Shown one piece after another: positions 1-5,584 of a stretch of DNA of 5,741 nt (within the stretch, counting starts at the first letter, position 1; each line of letters starts with the position of its first letter). The DNA is from Nitrosopumilus sp. BACL13 MAG-121220-bin23 (GTDB lineage: Archaea; Thermoproteota; Nitrososphaeria; Nitrososphaerales; Nitrosopumilaceae). The stretch covers positions 1-5,741 of the forward strand of contig LIAL01000067.1 in the NCBI GenBank assembly GCA_001437625.1, written 5' to 3'. The notes under the pieces are model-generated. The model searched no databases and was not told the DNA's origin. It saw only the letters and a list, made by a program, of their open reading frames with translations. Both the position numbers and the translations under genes were made by a program.

Positions 1-487
1 TTTCAATGTTTGAACCAGAACCAATGTTGATAGTTGCTGAACCATCTAAATCTGATTTTACATAAGCTTGTGTAATTTTTATTAAATCACCTGGTTTGAG
101 ATTTTCAATACATGGTAGATTTGCTTTTTCATCCCACAACTTTACACTTGCTGTGGACTCTGAATCATATACTGTCATTGTTCTTAGATTAAATGTAGAA
201 CCATCTTTTCTTGAAAATTCCTTTGTAGGTGAAACGTTTAACACTCTTGCTTCTAATGAAATATCTTTTGCTCCTGCATATAGATCCTTTAAGTTAATTT
301 CAGTTTTTGGCGATTCTGTTAAAGTAACTCCATAATCTGATGCAATTAGAAATAATGCCCCTTGATCAGTTAGATAACCTGCACCAATTTTTTCCTTTTT
401 TTCTGCAATTTTTTGTTCAATTATTTCTTTAGTTAATTCTGTTTTTTGTTCAAGTAATTTATCAATAAGATTTTGTGATTCTGACAT
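1..487 (-). CDS. RPA/SSB-like OB-fold single-stranded DNA-binding protein (C-terminal part cut off by window edge)
   Basis: The minus-strand frame opens with ATG at 487-485 and stays open to the window edge, giving 162 visible residues; the C terminus lies outside. Residues 1-36 are a charged, probably helical segment rich in Glu and Lys. Residues 37-54 (GYLTDQGALFLIASDYGV) match the small helical N-terminal module that precedes the first OB fold in archaeal replication protein A. From about residue 70 an OB fold follows: strands around ISLEARVLNVSP, a turn with RKDGS, then TASVKLWDE, and the KPGDLIKITQAYVK strand that closes such barrels. By family knowledge this protein coats single-stranded DNA in replication and repair. 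With only one OB fold visible I cannot say whether it is a multi-OB RPA with a zinc finger or a single-OB form. It is transcribed away from the ABC operon. A TATA-like box at 511-520 lies 28 nt upstream of the ATG, suggesting a leaderless mRNA. Recognition as an archaeal RPA-type OB protein is fairly secure; the paralogue is not. Confidence 0.82.
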   Translation of the reverse strand, partial: MSESQNLIDKLLEQKTELTKEIIEQKIAEKKEKIGAGYLTDQGALFLIASDYGVTLTESPKTEINLKDLYAGAKDISLEARVLNVSPTKEFSRKDGSTFNLRTMTVYDSESTASVKLWDEKANLPCIENLKPGDLIKITQAYVKSDLDGSATINIGSGSNIE

Positions 488-510
488 TTAGTTTTCATAA
501 ACATATTGTG

Positions 511-520
511 TTAATAAAAA
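511..520 (-). promoter_or_regulatory. Candidate TATA box for the RPA-like gene
   Basis: On the minus strand the sequence reads TTTTTATTAA, centred about 28 nt before the A of the ATG at 487. That spacing would put transcription start at or next to the start codon. No Shine-Dalgarno-like sequence lies between box and ATG, which fits a leaderless transcript. The surrounding spacer is AT-rich throughout, so a chance match is possible. Confidence 0.35.
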
Positions 521-654
521 TTTCATTAATTTTGATAAAAATATCTGACTATTTTCATGATAAAATTTTAAAAATGATCTTTTTCAAATTTTATTGACTA
601 TTTTTTACAAATAAAACTAAATGATTGATTAATTATCATATTTTATCTCATTAC

Positions 655-662
655 CTAAATTA
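655..662 (+). promoter_or_regulatory. Candidate TATA box for the ABC exporter operon
   Basis: TAAATTAA is centred about 27 nt before the GTG at 685, the spacing expected if transcription begins at that GTG. A second AT-rich candidate (ATATTTTA, 638-645) would start transcription near 669 and leave a 10-16 nt leader. The AGGAAG at 664-669 resembles a weak ribosome-binding site for the alternative TTG start at 679. Neither box is strong. Apart from these promoter elements I see nothing else in the 488-684 spacer. Confidence 0.28.
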
Positions 663-684
663 ATAGGAAGATCGCAGTTTGATT

Positions 685-1623
685 GTGTCCTGCATTGATG
701 TTAATCATTTATCAAAATCATATGGTTCTGTAACTGCTGTAAATGATCTTATTTTATCAGTCAAAAGAGGTCAAGTTTTTGGATTTTTAGGACCTAATGG
801 CGCTGGTAAATCCACCACTATCAAACTTCTTACTACTCTAATTAGACCTTCATCAGGCTCACTTTCTATCTTGGGAATAGATGCCATTTTACATCCATTA
901 AAAATTCGTGATAAAATTGGGGTTGTACTACAACAACCCAGTTATGAGCCTACATTGTCGGTAGAAAAATCTCTTGATAAATATGGGATGATGTGGGATA
1001 TTCCAAAAATTGAACGTAACAAAAGAATGGAACAACTTTTGACAGATTTTGATTTGGTTGAAATTCGTAAGAAAAGAAATGAGGATCTTTCTATAGGTCA
1101 ACGAAGACGAGTACAAGTTGCACGTGAATTTATGCATGATATGGAACTATTGTTTTTAGATGAACCAACTGTGGGATTAGATCCAGAAGCTCGAAGAAAA
1201 TTATTAGATTATTTAAAAAATAAAGTTAAAAGTGGTTTAACAATTTTTTATACAACTCATATTTTATCTGAAGCTGAATATCTTTGTGATGAAATAGCTA
1301 TTATCAATAAAGGAAAAATTCTTACTGTAGATTCACCTGATGCCTTAAAAAATAGATTTGGAAAAGAAAAAACAATTAAAATTCATTTATTAAAAAAACA
1401 ATCTGATATTTCTTCTTTGTTAGTTGATATTCCAGATTATACAATTGATTTCAATACTGGCACTACAATTATAATTCATTCAGAGCAATCAGAATTAGTA
1501 TTACTTAGAGTGTTAAAAATACTTAATGAAAATAATATTGAAATTGAAGATTTATCTGCAGTGCCAACAAATCTTGAAGAAATATTTTTAAAAATGATGA
1601 AGGAAAATGCATCCAATAATTAG
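685..1623 (+). CDS. ABC transporter ATP-binding protein, DrrA/CcmA-like (COG1131 type)
   Basis: This is the nucleotide-binding subunit that powers the ABC-2 exporter encoded by the next gene; it should sit on the cytoplasmic face of the membrane. Counting from the GTG start (312 aa), every ATPase motif is intact: Walker A GPNGAGKST at 36-44, Q-loop Gln83, signature LSIGQ at 135-139, Walker B LLFLDEP at 155-161 with Asp159 and catalytic Glu160, D-loop VGLD, and switch His192 in TTHILSEAE. Residues from about 220 form the extra C-terminal domain seen in DrrA-like subunits, ending with the usual NLEEIFLKM-type stretch. The start is uncertain: TTG at 679 adds two residues, but GTG at 685 gives a natural N terminus (MSCIDVNHLSKSYG) and suits the TATA-like box at 655-662. 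The stop overlaps the permease start by 17 bp, a clear sign of co-transcription and coupled subunits. The substrate (drug, lipid or glycan) cannot be read from this subunit. Confidence 0.93.
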   Translation: MSCIDVNHLSKSYGSVTAVNDLILSVKRGQVFGFLGPNGAGKSTTIKLLTTLIRPSSGSLSILGIDAILHPLKIRDKIGVVLQQPSYEPTLSVEKSLDKYGMMWDIPKIERNKRMEQLLTDFDLVEIRKKRNEDLSIGQRRRVQVAREFMHDMELLFLDEPTVGLDPEARRKLLDYLKNKVKSGLTIFYTTHILSEAEYLCDEIAIINKGKILTVDSPDALKNRFGKEKTIKIHLLKKQSDISSLLVDIPDYTIDFNTGTTIIIHSEQSELVLLRVLKILNENNIEIEDLSAVPTNLEEIFLKMMKENASNN

Positions 1624-2368
1624 ACTTGTCAATAGAAATCTCACGATTTCACTTAATCCTGGATTTTTAATCTGGCAAATTATTTTTCCTTTAATCTATA
1701 TTTTTGTAGCAGGTTTTGCATATGGTCCATTAATTAATCAAGTTCCATTTGCTGGTAAGGAATTAGATTATCCTGCATTCTTAGCATCTGGTATGATTGG
1801 ATTTAATATTATGAATAGTACCCTAATTTCTGGTATTTTAATTTGGAATGATAGAAGACATGGAATGTTTGAACAAATTATGTCTGGACCATTTACTCGA
1901 AGTCATTACATTCTTAGTAATATTTGCACTATAGCCATAATTGGACTTGTTAGTGCTTCCTTGATTGCTATTGTTGGATATCCTGTAATTTTTCAATCAG
2001 CAGAATTTTCATTAGTCACAATTCCAATCATTATTTTTGGTGCAATTACGGGATCTGTATTATTTGGTTCATTAGCTTCAATTATTTCTACTAGATTACG
2101 ATCAAGTGAAGGATTTAATGTAATAATTAACACTGTTTTCCTTTTCTTTGCTTTTGTTAGTTCAGCATTTTATCCAGCTGATACTGCACCTGAACCACTA
2201 CGTACGGCATTTTATCTTAATCCTTTAACGTATCTTGTTGATATAATTAGAGCAGGTATTTTTGGAACTGTCACAGAATTTGTAATTCTTGAAATGGTTA
2301 TTCTTGCAGTCCTTGCAACTGGTCTTTTTATTATTGCATCAAAACTATTAACAAGATTAGATTTTTAA
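1607..2368 (+). CDS. ABC-2 type transporter permease subunit (DrrB-like)
   Basis: A 253-residue integral membrane protein, the normal size for an ABC-2 half-transporter that would work as a dimer with two copies of the upstream ATPase. I see six likely membrane segments near residues 21-40, 57-80, 103-126, 135-158, 171-190 and 226-248. Family landmarks are the cytoplasmic loop after segment 2 (NDRRHGMFEQIMSGPFTRS, 81-99), which contacts the ATPase in this family, and the NPLTYLVDIIRAG stretch at 205-217 before the last segment. There is no signal peptide, as usual. The ATG at 1607 lies inside the last codons of the ATPase gene. A GGA at 1602-1604 is only 2 nt from the ATG, too close for a good Shine-Dalgarno site, so translation probably depends on coupling. 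The exporter type is well supported, the cargo is not. Its neighbours with sugar-nucleotide folds make a glycan or lipid-linked cargo thinkable but are on other transcripts. Confidence 0.92.
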   Translation: MHPIIRLVNRNLTISLNPGFLIWQIIFPLIYIFVAGFAYGPLINQVPFAGKELDYPAFLASGMIGFNIMNSTLISGILIWNDRRHGMFEQIMSGPFTRSHYILSNICTIAIIGLVSASLIAIVGYPVIFQSAEFSLVTIPIIIFGAITGSVLFGSLASIISTRLRSSEGFNVIINTVFLFFAFVSSAFYPADTAPEPLRTAFYLNPLTYLVDIIRAGIFGTVTEFVILEMVILAVLATGLFIIASKLLTRLDF

Positions 2369-2377
2369 AAATTAGAA

Positions 2378-3115
2378 TTATTTTTTAAATTTTTCATACA
2401 TTTCATTAATTTTTTTAATAATATCTAAATTTTCATACTCTACTAAATCTAAATTTGGTATTACGCAATGCCCTCCAATAATACCTGGAAACATTTTTGG
2501 TCTATTTCCTAAATTTTCATGAATTTCATCTGCGAATTTCCACATTTCATCAAAATCAACATTTTCTTTTTCACAAATCATTTTGGTAATTTGAGCATAG
2601 TTAATTAACCATCCATAATATGTTGTATCTACTAATATTTTTGCAAGTTCTGCTGTTTTTGTTGTTGACATCCAATCTATTTTTTCAAATCTATTTTCTA
2701 AATCTGTTTTTATTTTTGGATCTATTTCTATACCGTCAAACGAAATAAATTTTGTATATTTTTTAATATCATTTAGAAATCTTTTATGTACTCCCCGAAC
2801 AGGTGAGAATAAAATTGGTATTGATAATTTTTCTTGTATTATTTTTGTGGTTCCTGGTTTTACAGTCGAATGGATTATGACTACTTGTATATTTTTTATT
2901 TTATCAATCCAGTCAAGTACAATATCTGTAAACCCTGTTAGTTCTCCTGGTAGGCATACGTGAAGATACTCTGGATTTTTAATGACTTGATTTTCAGAAT
3001 ATTTTTTACATTTTGAATCATCTAAATCAATTCCAACACAATCAAATTTTCTATCTACGAGTAAATCAAATAATGTTTGGCCTACTTCGCCCATTCCTAA
3101 GATGACGTCTGTCAT
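2378..3115 (-). CDS. Short UDP-glucose/GDP-mannose dehydrogenase-like protein lacking the C-terminal domain
   Basis: A 245-residue protein related to nucleotide-sugar dehydrogenases, which oxidise a sugar C6 hydroxyl with NAD. The N-terminal Rossmann domain has GMGEVG at 7-12 and Asp30 at the end of the second strand, fitting NAD(H). HSTVKPGTT at 82-90 and SPVRG at 104-108 match the family's STV.PG and (N/S)PE motifs, but the Glu of the latter is absent. The central helix reads KTAELAKILVD (153-163): the catalytic-type Lys is kept (159), while the Asn four residues later is Asp163. GIIGGHC at 211-217 corresponds to the GFGGSC active-site loop, so Cys217 is retained. The protein ends 28 residues later, whereas complete enzymes (about 400-450 aa) continue into a UDP-binding domain. 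The clean start, full frame and close-set convergent neighbour argue for a genuine short protein, not a broken gene. Activity on a nucleotide sugar is doubtful. Start ATG 3115 has a TATA-like box 28 nt upstream. Confidence 0.8.
   Translation of the reverse strand: MTDVILGMGEVGQTLFDLLVDRKFDCVGIDLDDSKCKKYSENQVIKNPEYLHVCLPGELTGFTDIVLDWIDKIKNIQVVIIHSTVKPGTTKIIQEKLSIPILFSPVRGVHKRFLNDIKKYTKFISFDGIEIDPKIKTDLENRFEKIDWMSTTKTAELAKILVDTTYYGWLINYAQITKMICEKENVDFDEMWKFADEIHENLGNRPKMFPGIIGGHCVIPNLDLVEYENLDIIKKINEMYEKFKK
2381..2394 (+). terminator. Oligo-T termination region after the ABC operon
   Basis: Thirteen bases after the permease stop the plus strand has T6, three A, then T5. Archaeal RNA polymerase stops at such T-runs without needing a hairpin. 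The run lies inside the last codons of the converging gene. On the opposite strand, a T5 at 2371-2367 just past the stop of that gene could do the same job. AT-richness makes T-runs common here, so this is suggestive only. Confidence 0.35.
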
Positions 3116-3125
3116 TATGGCTAGT

Positions 3126-3166
3126 CTCAGTTATGTTGACTATATTATGTTCATGCCTCAGTCATG
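3126..3166. repeat. Pair of 10-bp direct repeats around the promoter of the short dehydrogenase-like gene
   Basis: CTCAGTTATG at 3126-3135 and CTCAGTCATG at 3157-3166 match at 9 of 10 positions and start 31 bp apart, about three helical turns. They flank the candidate TATA box at 3141-3148. This is the layout of a possible operator, but two short copies in AT-rich DNA could arise by chance. Confidence 0.3.
3141..3148 (-). promoter_or_regulatory. Candidate TATA box for the short dehydrogenase-like gene
   Basis: The minus strand reads ATAATATA here, centred about 29 nt before the A of the ATG at 3115. This is the spacing expected for a leaderless transcript, and there is no ribosome-binding-site-like sequence before the ATG. 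It implies the gene has its own promoter and need not depend on read-through from the tRNA gene 69 bp upstream. Confidence 0.4.
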
Positions 3167-3184
3167 ATTAATTTTTAAATAAAG

Positions 3185-3257
3185 TAGCCCGGCCCAGACT
3201 CGAACTGGGGTCAAAGGCTTCAAAGGCCTCTATGCTTGACCGCTACACTACCGGGCT
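3185..3257 (-). tRNA. tRNA-Gln (anticodon UUG)
   Basis: A 73-nt minus-strand cloverleaf with complete pairing. The 7-bp acceptor stem is AGCCCGG with CCGGGCT, followed by discriminator A at 3185. The D stem is GTGT with GCAT around a 9-nt loop containing GG. The anticodon stem GAGGC with GCCTT closes the loop CTTTGAA, placing anticodon TTG at 3223-3221, which reads CAA and, by wobble, CAG (Gln). A 4-nt variable region is followed by the T stem CCCAG with CTGGG around loop TTCGAGT. CCA is not encoded, so it would be added after transcription. There is no intron and no base mismatch beyond G-U pairs in the D and anticodon stems. Confidence 0.96.
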
Positions 3258-3289
3258 GCTAAATCGAAAATTGCTATTCCCTTAATGAA

Positions 3290-3303
3290 CTTTTTAATTT
3301 AAT
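3290..3303 (-). promoter_or_regulatory. Candidate TATA region for tRNA-Gln
   Basis: On the minus strand ATTAAATTAAAAAG lies about 33-46 nt before the mature tRNA 5' end. That would fit a TATA element if the precursor carries a short 5' leader removed by RNase P. The whole 3258-3327 spacer is AT-rich and holds nothing else that I can recognise, so the exact box is uncertain. Confidence 0.27.
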
Positions 3304-3327
3304 TTAACTCTTAAAATTAATTTAGAA

Positions 3328-4356
3328 TTAATTTTTGATAATTTGAATTAGTTTCTCTATCGGATCTTCCATTTGCTTAACAATTTTTTCTGCTCTTTTT
3401 TGGCTTTGATTATTATTTAATTCAAAAATTTTCTTAATATGGTTTGAAATTTTTGATGGATTTGTTTCTCTTTTTACCAAATATTTTTTCACTAAGAATT
3501 TTTCTACTATATTTGGAACTGCATTATATGATATTGTAGGAACTCCCATTAAAGCAGATTCAGCTGTCATAGTTCCCCCAGATCCTATAAAAATATCTGT
3601 ATTCTTTAATAGATATTTTCCATCAAATGACATTTTAATAATTTTTACTTTATTTCCAATTACTTTTTGTAAATTTAAAATTTGTTCTGTATATCTTCCT
3701 AATACTATGATATTTTCATCTTTGTAATCATTTGCAATTTTTTGAATTATTGGAATAATTTTACTTGATTTTGATGTATATGCTGCTTCTTCTTCTTCTA
3801 CTCTAATCAAAATATTTTTTTTATTATTATTTTTAAATGGGGATACTATTTTTTCATTAATTTCTCTTTTTATCGTAACTACTGCATCAATTGCTTTGTA
3901 TTGTACAATATTTTTTTCATTAATTCCATACTTAGAAAATTCTTTTTTTGGTATAACGTATGGAATTAGTAATTTTTGAATTAATGGCAATGTTAATCGC
4001 ATTACTGCATTAGCATGGGGCGAATCACAAAACATTATGTGTTTAATTCCTAATCCAAATGAGATTCTTGCTGCCTCTGGTGATCCAAAACTAATTACTA
4101 AATCAGGTTTAAATTTCTCAATTTTTTTTGATAGTTTGTTAATTCTTTCAATACTGGCTTCAAGTTTAGTTTTTTTATCACCACCTCCATGTTTTCCAAC
4201 AAAGATAAGGTCAAAATGACGTATTTTTGATAATTTTGAAACTTCATCATATTCTCTTGAAGTACATAAAAGATCATGTTTTACCCTTAATCTTTCAACT
4301 ATTGGTTCAGAAAACAACAATTGTTTTGGTGTTAGAATATCAATCCATATTTTCAA
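3328..4356 (-). CDS. DUF354 (COG1817) family protein, GT-B glycosyltransferase-like
   Basis: An uncharacterised but widespread archaeal family with a predicted two-domain GT-B fold, related to UDP-GlcNAc 2-epimerase and MurG-like enzymes; its reaction is unknown. I chose the TTG at 4356, giving 342 aa, because the family begins with an M-K-IWIDILTPKQ-like sequence and this TTG falls exactly there; a TTG at 4383 in frame would add nine residues with no family resemblance. From the 4356 start, the N-terminal half carries TSREYDEV (32-39), GKHGGG (54-59), SFGSPEAARISFGLGI (89-104) and the DSPHANAVMRLTLP stretch (111-124). The C-terminal half has LIRVEEEEAAY (183-193), VLGRYTEQ (218-225) and the glycine-rich nucleotide-binding-like loop FIGSGGTMTAESALMGVPT (256-274). 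There are no membrane segments, so a cytosolic protein is expected. Domain order and length look complete. It is divergent from the 4419 gene with a very short spacer. A role in glycan building is an inference from fold and neighbours. Confidence 0.87.
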   Translation of the reverse strand: MKIWIDILTPKQLLFSEPIVERLRVKHDLLCTSREYDEVSKLSKIRHFDLIFVGKHGGGDKKTKLEASIERINKLSKKIEKFKPDLVISFGSPEAARISFGLGIKHIMFCDSPHANAVMRLTLPLIQKLLIPYVIPKKEFSKYGINEKNIVQYKAIDAVVTIKREINEKIVSPFKNNNKKNILIRVEEEEAAYTSKSSKIIPIIQKIANDYKDENIIVLGRYTEQILNLQKVIGNKVKIIKMSFDGKYLLKNTDIFIGSGGTMTAESALMGVPTISYNAVPNIVEKFLVKKYLVKRETNPSKISNHIKKIFELNNNQSQKRAEKIVKQMEDPIEKLIQIIKN

Positions 4357-4418
4357 GTATTTTTGATAATCACTGTAGTTCAATAAGTTTTTCTTAGTCC
4401 CTTATCATCTCTAATTGG
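4357..4418. promoter_or_regulatory. Compact divergent promoter region
   Basis: Only 62 bp separate the chosen start of the DUF354 gene from the ATG of the plus-strand gene. Both promoters must lie here or inside the opposing genes. The block at 4382-4396 (ATAAGTTTTTCTTA) lies about 28 nt from both starts, so one AT-rich element may serve both directions. No clear consensus TATA box or Shine-Dalgarno sequence is visible for either gene. Confidence 0.35.
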
Positions 4419-5558
4419 ATGGCGGGAACAAAAGTTGTTGTTTATGGGCTTAGTACTGAAGGATATGCTCTTGCATCTCAAATGGCCATTAAAGGCGCTG
4501 ATGTTTACATAATAGATGAATCAAATCCATCTGCTATATCCCTTAAAGCTGAAATTGCTAAAACTTATCCAAATGTTTCTTCATTAAAAGAGGATGAACC
4601 ACTATTAGCTATGGAGCCAATTGATGTAGCCGTTTCTAAAGCTCAATATCTTTTCTTTACCCCTAGAATTAGAAAAACAGGTCAAGATGTTAAAACAGAA
4701 ATTCATTCTAAATTCAAAGATGCAATTACATCATTAAAAAAAAATAGTTCTGTAGTTTTTACACTTCCAACTGGGTTTGGAGGTAATAATGAAAATATTT
4801 CGTTATTGGAACATGTAACTGGACTTCAAGCTGGTAAAAATATATCCTATTTTTATTATCCTCTAGAAGATCTAAATCAACAACCAAAAATTATTGGTTC
4901 ATTTAATGGCAAAGAAGATTTAGTTCTTTCTGATTTACTTACTACAAATAAAAAAGAAAAAAAATTTGTAGGTATTTCTTCATCCGAACATTTTCATGCT
5001 ATTGATATTTTATCTAGATTTTCTGGCCTATGTAGTATTTTAGAAGTTTGTAAGTATGCACAAGATGAAATTACAAAAAATGATCTTTCTTCAAGTAATT
5101 TTCAAGAAATATTTTTAGATAATATGATTAATGGATTATTTGATCTAAAATCTTTAGGTTCATCATTTGAGGGTTCAAATTCATTAATGTATTTGATTAA
5201 TGGAAGTGTAAAAGGTATTGATGGTTACATGAAAAGATTAATTGATGAAATTCGTGGAACATTAAAGAAAAATGATTTAAAAGCAAGCAGAACAAAAATT
5301 GCATTATCTTGGACCATTGATCAACATGCAATGCGTGGAGATAAAATTGAAATGATTCAAAATTTAACTACACGATTACGTGATTATATTGGGGATGTAG
5401 AAGCTTATCAAAATCCTGATTTTAATTTATTTCATAATGATAAAACTACCATTGTTGTGGCATGTTCACAATCTGATTTTGATAGTATTGAAAAAACTAA
5501 ACATGATTCTAATTTAATAATTGTAAAAGCTAACCCTATATGCGAAACTATTCAATAA
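4419..5558 (+). CDS. Divergent nucleotide-sugar dehydrogenase-like protein, probable loss of catalytic Cys
   Basis: A 379-residue cytosolic protein whose plan resembles UDP-glucose/GDP-mannose dehydrogenases, though the match is remote. Residues 4-33 form a Rossmann start (KVVVYGLSTEG, helix, VYIID) with Asp33 suited to NAD ribose, but the middle glycine of GxGxxG is Ser12. A second half-domain follows, with FTPRIRKTG (80-88) and VVFTLPTGFGG (112-122) in place of the family's STV.PG region. The helical middle runs to about residue 285. At 249-254 SFEGSN aligns by eye with GFGGSC, putting Asn254 where the catalytic Cys should be. Residues 292-350 (TKIALSW, MRGDKIEMI, TTIVVACS) look like the C-terminal nucleotide-binding domain. 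These changes suggest a non-catalytic or repurposed protein; a different oxidoreductase family remains possible. ATG 4419 is the natural start, directly before the Rossmann strand, with no ribosome-binding site. The next frame starts 26 bp downstream. Confidence 0.68.
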   Translation: MAGTKVVVYGLSTEGYALASQMAIKGADVYIIDESNPSAISLKAEIAKTYPNVSSLKEDEPLLAMEPIDVAVSKAQYLFFTPRIRKTGQDVKTEIHSKFKDAITSLKKNSSVVFTLPTGFGGNNENISLLEHVTGLQAGKNISYFYYPLEDLNQQPKIIGSFNGKEDLVLSDLLTTNKKEKKFVGISSSEHFHAIDILSRFSGLCSILEVCKYAQDEITKNDLSSSNFQEIFLDNMINGLFDLKSLGSSFEGSNSLMYLINGSVKGIDGYMKRLIDEIRGTLKKNDLKASRTKIALSWTIDQHAMRGDKIEMIQNLTTRLRDYIGDVEAYQNPDFNLFHNDKTTIVVACSQSDFDSIEKTKHDSNLIIVKANPICETIQ

Positions 5559-5561
5559 TAC

Positions 5562-5570
5562 TATAAATTA
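5562..5570 (+). promoter_or_regulatory. Candidate TATA box before the repeat-containing gene
   Basis: TATAAATTA begins 4 bp after the preceding stop codon. It is centred about 28 nt before a TTG at 5594 but only about 19 nt before the TTG at 5585. If it is used, the mRNA would start at or near the second TTG, so the box bears on start choice. It is among the best TATA-like matches in the window. Confidence 0.35.
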
Positions 5571-5584
5571 GCTAAATAATTATT

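Noticed and set aside
96..335. Plus-strand open frame of 79 codons
   Set aside because: It lies wholly opposite the RPA-like coding sequence, whose protein has clear OB-fold features. The plus-strand translation has no recognisable pattern.
928..1137. Minus-strand open frame of 69 codons
   Set aside because: It is antisense to the ABC ATPase between its Q-loop and signature motif, both perfectly conserved. No promoter or domain supports it.
2378..3115. Pseudogene caused by frameshift or truncation of a full nucleotide-sugar dehydrogenase
   Set aside because: The frame is uninterrupted from a well-placed ATG, and the stop lies 9 bp from the converging permease stop. No remnant of a third domain can be found in any frame beyond it.
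3185..3257. tRNA-Gln as an integration (att) site for a mobile element
   Set aside because: No second copy of the tRNA 3' end, no integrase and no foreign-looking gene block is visible on either side within the window.
4037..4219. Plus-strand open frame of 60 codons with a hydrophobic stretch resembling a membrane helix
   Set aside because: It is the antisense of conserved DUF354 motifs (the SFGSPEAAR and GKHGGG regions). The hydrophobicity is a by-product of the opposite strand's codons.
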